Positions 1-6,057 of a stretch of 12,347 bases of DNA are shown in pieces (within the stretch, counting starts at the first letter, position 1; every line of letters starts with the position of its first letter). Position numbers and translations under genes: made by a program. Source of the DNA: DASULK01 sp036278255 (GTDB lineage: Bacteria > Actinomycetota > Actinomycetes > Mycobacteriales > Micromonosporaceae); the NCBI GenBank assembly GCA_036278255.1, contig DASULK010000090.1, positions 1 to 12,347 of the forward strand. Direction: 5' to 3'. The notes beneath the pieces were generated by a model, which saw nothing but the letters and a program-made list of their open reading frames with translations, did no database searches and had not been told where the DNA came from.

Positions 1-492
1 CGTCCCGGCTCGGAGCAGGTCGTCTTCGAGATCGACAGCGAACTGCTCAGGATGGTGGCCTACGCCTTCCGGGTGCACGAGATCGAAGGCCTGCGCTTCC
101 AGGTCGGTGACGCGCTGGAGGGGGTGCGGACGTTGCCGTCAGCGTCGCACGACGTGATCATCCGCGACGCTTTCGACGGCGAGAACGTGCCTGCTCACCT
201 CGTCGGCCGCGAAATGCTCGACGAGGTTGCCCGGGTCCTCGTCGCTGACGGCATCTACCTGGCCAATGTCCCGTCGGAGGCCGACATGAAGGCAGCCGAA
301 GCGGAAGGTGCGCTCGCGGCCTCGTTCTTCAAACACGTCGCGTTGTTCGTCGACCCTGGGCAGTTGCGGGGTCGCCACTTCGGCAATGTCGTCCTGGCTG
401 CGTCGCAACAGCCACTGCCCCTGGACGAGCTGACCAGGCGGTTGCACCGCGCGATCGCCCCGGCCCGGGTCGTGCCGGTTACCTCGCTCTAG
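1..492 (+). CDS. Spermidine-synthase-like protein, 5'-truncated by the window edge
   Basis: The reading frame is open from base 1 and ends at TAG 490-492, so the N-terminus lies outside the window. The visible 163 residues resemble the second half of the class I Rossmann fold of polyamine aminopropyltransferase-like proteins: an acidic strand end 'VVFEIDSELL' (the position that binds the aminopropyl-donor or SAM ribose), then 'FQVGDALEGVRTLP', then 'HDVIIRDAFDGENVP', where the family carries its active-site Asp loop. In this family many actinobacterial members are stand-alone 'fused-type' proteins of unproven substrate, so true spermidine synthase activity is not claimed. An internal ATG at 52 is not the start because homology-like sequence precedes it. 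The gene converges on the M28 peptidase gene and shares a hairpin with it. Family is fairly sure; function is not. Confidence 0.8.
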   Translation, partial: RPGSEQVVFEIDSELLRMVAYAFRVHEIEGLRFQVGDALEGVRTLPSASHDVIIRDAFDGENVPAHLVGREMLDEVARVLVADGIYLANVPSEADMKAAEAEGALAASFFKHVALFVDPGQLRGRHFGNVVLAASQQPLPLDELTRRLHRAIAPARVVPVTSL

Positions 493-499
493 AAATAGC

Positions 500-536
500 G
501 CTGGCCCGAGCCCCCTGGATGGGAACTCGGGCCAGC
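500..536. terminator. Bidirectional hairpin between convergent genes
   Basis: An 11-bp perfect inverted repeat (500-510 GCTGGCCCGAG against 526-536 CTCGGGCCAGC) with a 15-nt loop starts 8 nt after the spermidine-synthase-like stop and lies 27 nt beyond the stop of the opposing M28 gene. There is no U-tract on either strand, as is common for actinobacterial terminators. Its position between two convergent genes is the main argument for termination. Confidence 0.7.
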
Positions 537-562
537 TGAAAACCCGAAGCTAGGTGCGGAAG

Positions 563-1981
563 CTAGGGCACCAGGACGGGCTCGGGCTGCTGGTCCAGTG
601 CCGGCACGGGCTTCCGTGCGACGTCAAAGACGGCAGCACCGACGATGTTGAGCGCGATCTGCATCCGCTCGGGGCTGATGTTGAGCGCGATGGTGTCTTC
701 CGGCGTGTGGTAGATCCGCTCGATCTCGTAGACGAGCGGGCTCCAGCTGGCGACGTGCATCCAGATGAAGAGCGCCGCGGGGATGCCGCGCTGGGCGAAC
801 GGCACGTGGTCGCTCGACCCGAAGTGGCCGGGCAGGACGCTCGAGTCACCCTGCCGGGCACCGGCAGCCACTGCGGCGTCGGTCACCACGTTGGTCCGGC
901 CGTCGTTGGTCATGGCGTAGAAGTGCGTGGCGCCCAGGTGGCTGGTGGCGACCATGTCGGCCTGGAACATGGCCACAATCCGGTTGGCTTCGGCATCGCT
1001 GAGCTGGTTGACGTAGTGCCGTGCACCAAGGAGGCCACGCTCTTCCGAGCCCCAGAACGCGAAACGCAGCTCCTTGTCGGTGTTGTAGGACTTCATCACC
1101 CGAGCGAGTTCGAGGCCGAGGCCAACACCGGAGGCGTCATCGTTGGCGCCGGGTGCGCCGACCACGCTGTCGAGGTGCGCGCCCACGACCACCACGGGGT
1201 CGCCCGGGGCGGGCGTCTGGGCCGGCCGCGTTGCGATGACGTTGACGGACTCCAGGTTGCTGTGCACCTTGTTGCGGATGGTCAGGTCGGTCTCGCCAGC
1301 AGCGAGACGCTCACGTAGCCACTCGCCGTGGGCCTGACCGACACCGAGGACCGGGACGGCGACGTCGACGCTCAGGCTGGGGTTGTTTGCGCCAGCCTTG
1401 GCGCCGCGTGCGCCGGCGGTGTTGATCAGCAGCATGCCGACAGCACCGCGGTTGACGGCCAGCGTCGCCTGGGTGTTCCGAGCGGCGGCGCTCGAGCCGG
1501 CCGTCATCAGCACGATTTTGCCGGTCACGTCGGCCGGGTACTCGGCTGCCAGGCCGGTGCCCGCATCCACCAAGCCGCCGGTAACCGGGGCGTCATCGGT
1601 GAAGGCGCCGCGGGTGGACGCGCCCGTCATCCAGGTGGTGCCGTCCGGCAGGGTCATGTGACCGATGTACTGGTTGGCCACGGCGAAGGTCTGGTACTCA
1701 ACCGAGTAGCCGTAGGACTCCAGGGTGGACCCGATGTAGCGGGCACCCTCCCACTCCCATTCGGTGCCACCCGGACGCGGGCCGATGTCCTCGCTCAATA
1801 CCCGGACATGCTCAACCGCCCGCTGCGCATCAACGCGCGCAAGAATCTTCTGGTCGTGTGCCTTGGATGCCCCGGCAGGAACGGGGTTGTCTGCCGCTGT
1901 CGCCGTACCCGGCAATGCGGTCGCCAGTACGGCAGCAATTGTCAGCCCAGCATATCGATACCATCGTCGGTTTGTTCGCAC
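563..1981 (-). CDS. Secreted M28 family zinc aminopeptidase with PA domain
   Basis: This is an exported metallo-aminopeptidase of family M28 (Streptomyces griseus aminopeptidase type), predicted to remove N-terminal residues from peptides outside the cell. I choose the GTG at 1981: it is preceded by GGAGGT ten bases upstream and followed at once by a signal peptide (NRRWYRY, hydrophobic GLTIAAVLATAL, then a cleavage site near ATAAD, residues about 28-31), giving 472 aa. A longer in-frame ATG at 2248 would bury this signal peptide. A PA (protease-associated) domain fits residues about 130-215 ('GKIVLMTAGS', 'GAVGMLLINTAG'). The co-catalytic zinc site is complete: His269 in GAHLDS, Asp281 in GANDDASG, Glu313-Glu314 in WGSEERG, Asp342 in QADMV and His392 in SSDHVPF. 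The His-to-Asp spacing of 12 equals that of the S. griseus enzyme. No membrane anchor is visible at the C-terminus, so it should be released. Specificity cannot be read from the sequence. Confidence 0.93.
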   Translation of the reverse strand: MRTNRRWYRYAGLTIAAVLATALPGTATAADNPVPAGASKAHDQKILARVDAQRAVEHVRVLSEDIGPRPGGTEWEWEGARYIGSTLESYGYSVEYQTFAVANQYIGHMTLPDGTTWMTGASTRGAFTDDAPVTGGLVDAGTGLAAEYPADVTGKIVLMTAGSSAAARNTQATLAVNRGAVGMLLINTAGARGAKAGANNPSLSVDVAVPVLGVGQAHGEWLRERLAAGETDLTIRNKVHSNLESVNVIATRPAQTPAPGDPVVVVGAHLDSVVGAPGANDDASGVGLGLELARVMKSYNTDKELRFAFWGSEERGLLGARHYVNQLSDAEANRIVAMFQADMVATSHLGATHFYAMTNDGRTNVVTDAAVAAGARQGDSSVLPGHFGSSDHVPFAQRGIPAALFIWMHVASWSPLVYEIERIYHTPEDTIALNISPERMQIALNIVGAAVFDVARKPVPALDQQPEPVLVP

Positions 1982-1987
1982 TGCAGA

Positions 1988-1993
1988 TGCACC
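1988..1993 (-). promoter_or_regulatory. Ribosome binding site deciding the M28 start
   Basis: Read on the minus strand, TTGGAGGTG lies directly before the GTG at 1981 (GGAGG, then ten bases). It is a near-perfect anti-Shine-Dalgarno match and supports the short start that places the signal peptide at the N-terminus. Confidence 0.75.
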
Positions 1994-2001
1994 TCCAAGC
2001 G

Positions 2002-2025
2002 GTGAGTTCGTGGTAACGAACTCAC
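2002..2025. promoter_or_regulatory. Perfect 10-bp inverted repeat in the M28 leader
   Basis: GTGAGTTCGT (2002-2011) and ACGAACTCAC (2016-2025) are exact reverse complements around a 4-base centre (GGTA on the + strand). The element ends about 8 bases upstream of the GGAGGT ribosome binding site of the M28 gene. It could be an operator for a dimeric repressor or an RNA hairpin beside the ribosome binding site. I do not recognise the sequence as a known regulator's site. Confidence 0.6.
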
Positions 2026-2262
2026 AGAGGGAAGCCAATGCAGCAGCTAGCCGGATGGGCGATTTGCCCCGCGTGTCCTGCGTCACTGGCTCTGGGTTGG
2101 AGGGACCATAGCCAGGCGGAACGGAGCCGGTCAATGGGTCGAGCAGGCAGTCTGCAATCTCGGTTACGTGTCGGGCCTTGAGGTCCAGGCGGTTGCGGGC
2201 CGGCCGGGTCCGTCTGCTGTGGGTATAGGTGGAATCCCGAGCTGTCATTCCACAAAGCCCTC

Positions 2263-2268
2263 ACTCTA
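2263..2268 (-). promoter_or_regulatory. Possible -10 element for the M28 gene
   Basis: TAGAGT on the minus strand matches the actinobacterial TANNNT -10 pattern. No clear -35 is present at the proper distance. If used, it would give a leader of about 275 nt containing the inverted repeat at 2002-2025. Confidence 0.3.
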
Positions 2269-2445
2269 CGCGTTGGTAGGTTGTCGCTGACGATTCCGGT
2301 GTCGCTATCGGAAAGCCCGGTCGGCGGTTGCCGAATAGATTCGTGACCCTCTTCGCGATGACCGGAATGGCTCCGAACATGTCCGCGCCTCCGTGCCCGA
2401 GCCGCCGATGTCGGCTGCCACCGGTCGCCGGGGCCGCAGCCACGG

Positions 2446-2488
2446 CGGCAGGCCCACCTCGGGCAACCTGGCAGAGGTGGGCCTGCCG
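2446..2488 (-). terminator. Strong 15-bp terminator hairpin
   Basis: Bases 2446-2460 pair perfectly with 2474-2488 (15 bp, GC-rich, 13-nt loop). The hairpin starts 13 nt after the stop codon of the small minus-strand gene. It lacks a U-tract. It should insulate that gene from the M28 gene downstream on the same strand. Confidence 0.75.
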
Positions 2489-2501
2489 GCAGCGAGCTTG
2501 C

Positions 2502-2873
2502 CTATCGTTGCCGCGGCGGTCGGGGATTGTTGAAGGTCAGCCTGTTGGTTTCCTCGGACGACATGGTGAGGCGGTACCAGGAGGCCATGTCAGGAACCTC
2601 CGCACCGGTGCGGCCTTCGGCCTCATCGGCGAGTTCGGCCAGCTCCGCCGGCGAGACGGGCTGCACCATGGGCGCGAGGTCTCGGACCCGGCCATGCCGG
2701 TCGAGGACACTCTCGACCCGCCGCAGGCTTTCGCCGCGCTCGCTGTGCAGCCCAGCGTTAGCACCGCGGACCCCGAGCGATTCGGCAAACTTGATTTCTA
2801 ATGCGATTTCGGTGTCGATCCGGTCGGTGCCGGTGATTACGCGGCCGTCGGGCAAACGGCCGGACAACGTCAT
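2502..2873 (-). CDS. Hypothetical protein, possibly emfourin-like C-terminus
   Basis: The frame has strong G/C preference at third positions and a terminator hairpin right after its stop, so it looks like a real gene. I choose the ATG at 2873, preceded by GGAG nine bases upstream, giving 123 aa. Longer starts (2963) would run through the antisense of the ABC transporter remnant. I do not recognise the whole protein. The N-terminal part contains 'SGRLPDGRVITGTDRID'. The C-terminal part ('VSPAELAELADEAEG', 'PDMASWYRLTMSSEE', 'NRLTFNNP') recalls small emfourin-type inhibitors of M4 proteases, which pair a helix 'L..LV..A' with a 'Y.LT...G...T' strand, but this is a weak resemblance. No signal peptide, membrane segment or cysteine is present. 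Because its 5' end sits at a rearrangement junction, it could also be an N-terminally truncated gene now starting at an internal ATG. Confidence 0.6.
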   Translation of the reverse strand: MTLSGRLPDGRVITGTDRIDTEIALEIKFAESLGVRGANAGLHSERGESLRRVESVLDRHGRVRDLAPMVQPVSPAELAELADEAEGRTGAEVPDMASWYRLTMSSEETNRLTFNNPRPPRQR

Positions 2874-2889
2874 TTCGATGCTCTCCGGC

Positions 2890-3183
2890 CCGAGTCCGCC
2901 GTCGCCGGCTGATCCGCCCACCGGCTGCCGATTCCATACCCGCTGTCCCTGGCGGCAGGCCACTCGTTGCGCTGACGAACAGCCGGCGTTGCGGATGCTT
3001 GCCGTCGGCCACCGGGTCGCCTGTCACTACGCGGAGGAGATCAAGGCTGGTCGGATCCAGCCGGCACCCGGTATGGCCCCGAAGCCTAGGGTGGTGACCA
3101 GACAGCGGGGCGAGCCCATCGGGGCACGGACCGCCGGCCAGCGCCGACCGGCGGGGCCGGGTACGAAAGCCAAACGCGGATGA
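2890..3183 (+). pseudogene. C-terminal remnant of oligopeptide/dipeptide ABC transporter ATPase
   Basis: This frame encodes the characteristic tail of DppD/DppF/OppF-type ATPases (oligo_HPY region): 'PSPADPPTGCRFHTRCPW', the paired cysteines, then 'RMLAVGHRVACHYAEE'. Intact members are about 320-350 aa and have Walker A, the signature motif and Walker B upstream. None of these occurs here in any forward frame, because the DNA before about 2890 is occupied by the oppositely oriented gene. The remnant ends at TGA 3181-3183, overlapping the ATG of the FAD oxidoreductase by 4 bp, as in an intact operon. The peptide importer gene was therefore once the upstream neighbour and has lost its 5' part. 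The exact left boundary is uncertain by about 10 bases either way. The fragment cannot act as an ATPase. Confidence 0.82.
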
Positions 3184-4313
3184 CCAGGCCGGACGTGGTG
3201 GTGATCGGCGCCGGCATCGTCGGCGCCGCCTGCGCGTGGTTCGCCACCCGGGCCGGACTGCGGGTGACCGTGGTCGACCGCGGCGCGGTCGCCGGCGGCA
3301 CCACCGGGGCTGGTGAGGGCAATCTGCTGGTGTCTGACAAGCCGCCCGGGCCGGAGCTTCAGTTGGCCCAACTCTCTGCCCGGTTGTGGAGCGAACTGGC
3401 CCAGGAGATCCGCGGCTTCGAATACGAGCCGAAGGGTGGTCTGGTCGTCGCTGCTACGCCAGCCAGCCTCGACGGCCTCGTAGCGCTTGCCGAGGCCCAG
3501 CGGCGGGCGGGGGTGGATGTGCGGGCGGTGGCATCGGATGAGCTCGCCGATTACGAACCGTGGCTGAGCAGAAAACTGCTCGGTGGGGCTTTTTATCCAC
3601 AAGATGCCCAGGTGCAGCCTATGCTGGCCGCCGCGCGGCTGCTGCGCTCGGCGCGCATGGCCGGGGCCGAGGTGCGGTTGGGTGTCGAGGTCGGTGCTCT
3701 GCTGCGCGATGGGGATCGAGTGACCGGTGTACGCACGGGCACCGGGGACATCGCCGCGGCCGCGGTGGTCAACGCCGCCGGAGTGTGGGGCGGTGAGATC
3801 GCCGGCATGGCCGGGGTCAAGGTTCCCATCCTGCCGCGGCGTGGATTCATCCTGGTCACCGAGCCGCTGCCACCGGTCGTGCGGCACAAGGTTTACGCCG
3901 CGGAGTACGTCGCCGACGTGGCGAGTTCTGGGGCGGGTCTGCAGACATCGCCCGTGGTGGAGGGGACCCCCTCCGGCCCGGTCCTCATCGGCTCGAGCCG
4001 CGAGCGGGTCGGCTTCGACCGCACCCTCTCGGTGCCGGTGCTGCGTGCGCTGGCAGCGCAGGCGATCGAACTCTTCCCCGTGCTCGCCGAAGTCGTGATG
4101 ATCCGGGCCTACCATGGCTTCCGCCCATATTGCCCGGATCATTTGCCGGTCATCGGGGCCGACCCGCGGGCTCCCGGACTGCTGCATGCTGGCGGCCACG
4201 AGGGGGCCGGCATCGGGCTCGCGGCGGCCACCGGCCTTCTGGTGGCGCAGGTGCTCTCCGGGGGCGCCACCGATATGGATCTGAGCCCCTTCAGACCGGA
4301 GCGATTCGGATGA
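3180..4313 (+). CDS. FAD-dependent D-hydroxyproline dehydrogenase beta subunit (DAO family)
   Basis: This is a 377-aa amine oxidoreductase of the D-amino-acid oxidase/glycine oxidase family, predicted to oxidise the C-N bond of cis-4-hydroxy-D-proline as the catalytic subunit of a heterotrimer with the two proteins encoded next. The FAD-binding Rossmann motif GAGIVG is at residues 10-15 and the ribose-binding acidic residue is Asp33 at the end of the second strand. A GxG-like 'NAAGVWGGEIA' segment is at 198-208. The family's C-terminal flavin loop is at 310-350 ('YHGFRPYCPDHLPVIG', then 'GGHEGAGIGLA'). The start overlaps the ABC remnant (ATGA) and the stop overlaps the 2Fe-2S gene (ATGA), so translation is likely coupled. 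It is the beta/HcnC-type partner. Pathway assignment rests on the epimerase, deaminase and semialdehyde dehydrogenase genes downstream; on sequence alone sarcosine, proline or opine could not be excluded. Confidence 0.88.
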   Translation: MTRPDVVVIGAGIVGAACAWFATRAGLRVTVVDRGAVAGGTTGAGEGNLLVSDKPPGPELQLAQLSARLWSELAQEIRGFEYEPKGGLVVAATPASLDGLVALAEAQRRAGVDVRAVASDELADYEPWLSRKLLGGAFYPQDAQVQPMLAAARLLRSARMAGAEVRLGVEVGALLRDGDRVTGVRTGTGDIAAAAVVNAAGVWGGEIAGMAGVKVPILPRRGFILVTEPLPPVVRHKVYAAEYVADVASSGAGLQTSPVVEGTPSGPVLIGSSRERVGFDRTLSVPVLRALAAQAIELFPVLAEVVMIRAYHGFRPYCPDHLPVIGADPRAPGLLHAGGHEGAGIGLAAATGLLVAQVLSGGATDMDLSPFRPERFG

Positions 4314-4582
4314 TGGATATTTTTATTTTCGACGGTCGTCGCATCGAGTTCAGGCCGGGCCAGAGTGTCGGTGCGGCGCTGGTCAACGTCGGGATGCGTT
4401 CCTGGCGGCGTACCCGGCTGACCGGTCGCCCGCGCGGCATCTTCTGCGGCATCGGTGTCTGCTTTGACTGTCTGGTGGAGATCGACGGCACCCCCAATCA
4501 GCGGGCCTGCCTCATTCCTGCCAGAGCCGGCATGGTCGTCCGTCGACAGGAGGGGGATGGCCATGGCCACCTCACGGTATGA
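4310..4582 (+). CDS. Small [2Fe-2S] protein, D-hydroxyproline dehydrogenase gamma subunit
   Basis: This 90-aa protein is a small electron-transfer subunit of the HcnA/SoxA-N-terminal type. It has a ferredoxin-like beta-grasp fold: 'IFIFDGRRIEFRPGQSVGAAL' at the N-terminus, then a plant-type [2Fe-2S] cysteine set Cys46-x4-Cys51-x2-Cys54-x12-Cys67 ('FCGIGVCFDC', then 'NQRAC'). In related heterotrimeric dehydrogenases this subunit passes electrons between the FAD subunits. The ATG at 4310 overlaps the previous stop (ATGA); a second ATG at 4313 is also possible and would remove one residue. Its 3' end overlaps the next gene by 20 bp. The length is typical, all four ligands are present, and the beta-gamma-alpha order marks the three genes as one complex. 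Confidence 0.88.
   Translation: MMDIFIFDGRRIEFRPGQSVGAALVNVGMRSWRRTRLTGRPRGIFCGIGVCFDCLVEIDGTPNQRACLIPARAGMVVRRQEGDGHGHLTV
4548..4553 (+). promoter_or_regulatory. Ribosome binding site deciding the alpha-subunit start
   Basis: AGGAGG at 4548-4553 is followed by two in-frame ATGs, at 4557 (3-nt spacing) and 4563 (9-nt spacing). The spacing favours 4563. The site lies inside the coding sequence of the gamma subunit. Confidence 0.7.
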
Positions 4583-5963
4583 CGTCGCGGTGATCGGGGC
4601 GGGTCCGGGTGGCTTGGCCGGGGCTGCCGCCGCCGTCCGCGCCGGGGCCAGTGTCGCTCTCATCGACTCGGCCAGCCAGCCGGGCGGGCAGTACTGGCGG
4701 CATCCGAGCGGCGACTATGCCGCTGTTGCCGATCTTCATCAGGGAACTGCGGCCTACCGTTCGCTGGTGCGCCGGGCCGCTCCGGCGGCATGGTTCTTGC
4801 AGCACCAGGTGTGGACGATTGAGCGGGAAAAGAACTCGTTTGTCGTCCGGGCGATGGCCGACGGCGTCGAGGTCGAGATCGCTGCGGCGGCCCTTGTTCT
4901 GGCGCCGGGGGCCTTCGATCGTCAAGTCCCGTTTCCGGGATGGGATCTTCCGGGGGTCTACACCGCCGGGGGAGCGCAGGCGCTGCTGAAAGGCCACCAG
5001 GTGTTGGCGGGGCGCCGGATCGCCGTCGGTGGCACCGGACCATTCCTGCTGCCCGTCGCGGCCGGTTTGTCCGCCCGGGGAGCGGAGGTGGTCGGTGTCT
5101 TCGAGGCGAATTCGCCTCGTCGATGGGTGCGCCAGGCACGGTCGGTGCTGCCGGTGGTCGGCAAACTCGCCGAAGGTGCCGGGTACGCCGCGACGCTACT
5201 GCGGCACCGGGTGCCCTACCGGGTGCGGCACGCCGTCGTCGCCGCACACGGGACTGACAGTCTTGCCGCGGTAACGGTGGCCCGCCTCGACGCGCATTGG
5301 CGTGTCATCGCTGGCTCAGAGCGCGTCATCGATTGCGATGCGATCGCTGTTGGCTGGGGGTTCACGCCACAGCTGGAGTTGCCGCTTGCCCTGGGGTGCG
5401 AGACCCGTGCCGATGTTGACGGATCACTGGTGGTTTGTGTTGACGACCTTCAGCAGTCCTCAGTGGAGTCAGTGTATGTGGCGGGGGAGGCGTGTGGTGT
5501 GGGCGGCGCGCAGTTGGCGGTCCTGGAAGGGTCTATCGCTGGTCGGGCGGCAGCCGGAGATGCGGCCCGCGCGATCTCGTCGCGGCAGCGCCGGCGGCGC
5601 CGGGCGCTGCGCGCTTTCGCGGCCGTCATGCACGAGGTTCACTCGTTGCGGGACGGTTGGCAGTCGTGGCTTTCTGATGACACGGTCGTCTGCCGCTGTG
5701 AGGAGGTTCCAGCACGCGAGATCCGTGCGGCGGTGGGAGAGCTCGGTGCGCTGGACGCCCGTTCCGCCAAGCGCTTCACTCGGGCCGGTATGGGCTGGTG
5801 CCAGGGCAGGGTATGTGGGCACTCCACCGGCCGGATCGCGGCGACGGCGGCGGGGCGGTCGTTCGATCCGCTCGGGTTGGCGGGTCCGTCGATCGCCTCG
5901 CCCGTTCCGCTGGGACTGCTGGCACGGGCTCAAGCCGCTCACCATCTCACGACAGAGAGGTGA
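4563..5963 (+). CDS. FAD/NAD(P)-binding D-hydroxyproline dehydrogenase alpha subunit with Fe-S domain
   Basis: This 466-aa protein is the alpha/HcnB-type subunit of a heterotrimeric amine dehydrogenase. Residues 6-36 form the first dinucleotide fold (GAGPGG at 12-17, acid Asp35 at the strand end), followed by 'QPGGQYWR' as in opine oxidase subunit A and sarcosine oxidase alpha. A second nucleotide fold starts near 152 (RRIAVGGTGPFLLP). 'VYVAGEACGVGGAQLA' at 304-319 is the FAD-closing motif. The C-terminal region is a Bfd-like [2Fe-2S] domain with all four cysteines: Cys377-x-Cys379 in VVCRCEEV, and Cys413-x4-Cys418 in GWCQGRVCG. It presumably shuttles electrons from the beta subunit onward to a quinone or other acceptor, since no oxidase partner is visible. 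An arginine-rich segment (341-347) separates the FAD part from the Fe-S part. It overlaps the gamma gene by 20 bp. Confidence 0.88.
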   Translation: MATSRYDVAVIGAGPGGLAGAAAAVRAGASVALIDSASQPGGQYWRHPSGDYAAVADLHQGTAAYRSLVRRAAPAAWFLQHQVWTIEREKNSFVVRAMADGVEVEIAAAALVLAPGAFDRQVPFPGWDLPGVYTAGGAQALLKGHQVLAGRRIAVGGTGPFLLPVAAGLSARGAEVVGVFEANSPRRWVRQARSVLPVVGKLAEGAGYAATLLRHRVPYRVRHAVVAAHGTDSLAAVTVARLDAHWRVIAGSERVIDCDAIAVGWGFTPQLELPLALGCETRADVDGSLVVCVDDLQQSSVESVYVAGEACGVGGAQLAVLEGSIAGRAAAGDAARAISSRQRRRRRALRAFAAVMHEVHSLRDGWQSWLSDDTVVCRCEEVPAREIRAAVGELGALDARSAKRFTRAGMGWCQGRVCGHSTGRIAATAAGRSFDPLGLAGPSIASPVPLGLLARAQAAHHLTTER

Positions 5964-6057
5964 CATTTCACATGTTACGTAATACAGTTCCTCGTGTCTG
6001 ACGGGGCGTGGCAACAGGGTTGTCGGACGGCTGGTCGCATTTCGGAAGGGAAACCTC
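5964..6057 (+). other. Intercistronic gap with a 9-codon mini-ORF
   Basis: The 94-bp gap after the alpha subunit breaks the pattern of overlapping genes. It contains ATG 5971 to TGA 6000 (MLRNTVPRV), preceded by AGAGAGGTGAC, and a palindromic core TTACGTAA at 5973-5980. These could mark a leader or an operator, or be chance. A good ribosome binding site (GGAAGGGAAA) precedes the next gene. Confidence 0.35.

Larger units (their letters stand above)
1982..2445 (-). other. Long leader/upstream region of the M28 gene, no convincing gene
   Basis: These 464 bases separate the M28 start from the terminator hairpin of the next minus-strand gene. The M28 frame stays open back to an ATG at 2248, giving an 89-residue extension, but this has mixed third-position composition, no recognisable motif, and would precede a signal peptide. 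I therefore treat it as leader. It holds a possible -10 (TAGAGT, read on the minus strand at 2268-2263), the inverted repeat at 2002-2025 and the ribosome binding site at 1988-1993. Nothing else is supported. Confidence 0.5.

Noticed and set aside
554..1318. Long + strand frame (254 aa) across the M28 gene
   Set aside because: It is antisense to the M28 zinc-site coding region, has no family motif and no ribosome binding site. It arises from high-GC codon bias.
563..2248. Longer M28 start at ATG 2248 (561 aa)
   Set aside because: It would place 89 residues before an obvious signal peptide, while the GTG at 1981 has a near-perfect ribosome binding site.
2261..2443. 60-aa minus-strand ORF
   Set aside because: No ribosome binding site and no recognisable sequence, and it lies downstream of a strong terminator hairpin and within the M28 promoter region.
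2527..2889. Upstream part of the + strand frame containing the ABC remnant as an ABC ATPase with a frameshift
   Set aside because: No Walker A, signature or Walker B motif can be found in any forward frame here; the coding signal is on the minus strand, so this is a truncation and not a frameshift.
3027..4199. 390-aa minus-strand frame
   Set aside because: It is a shadow of the FAD oxidoreductase gene, whose motifs are unmistakable on the + strand; its own sequence is Arg/His/Gly-rich without motifs.
4557..5963. Alpha-subunit start at ATG 4557
   Set aside because: Only 3 nt separate it from AGGAGG; ATG 4563 has normal spacing. The difference is two residues.
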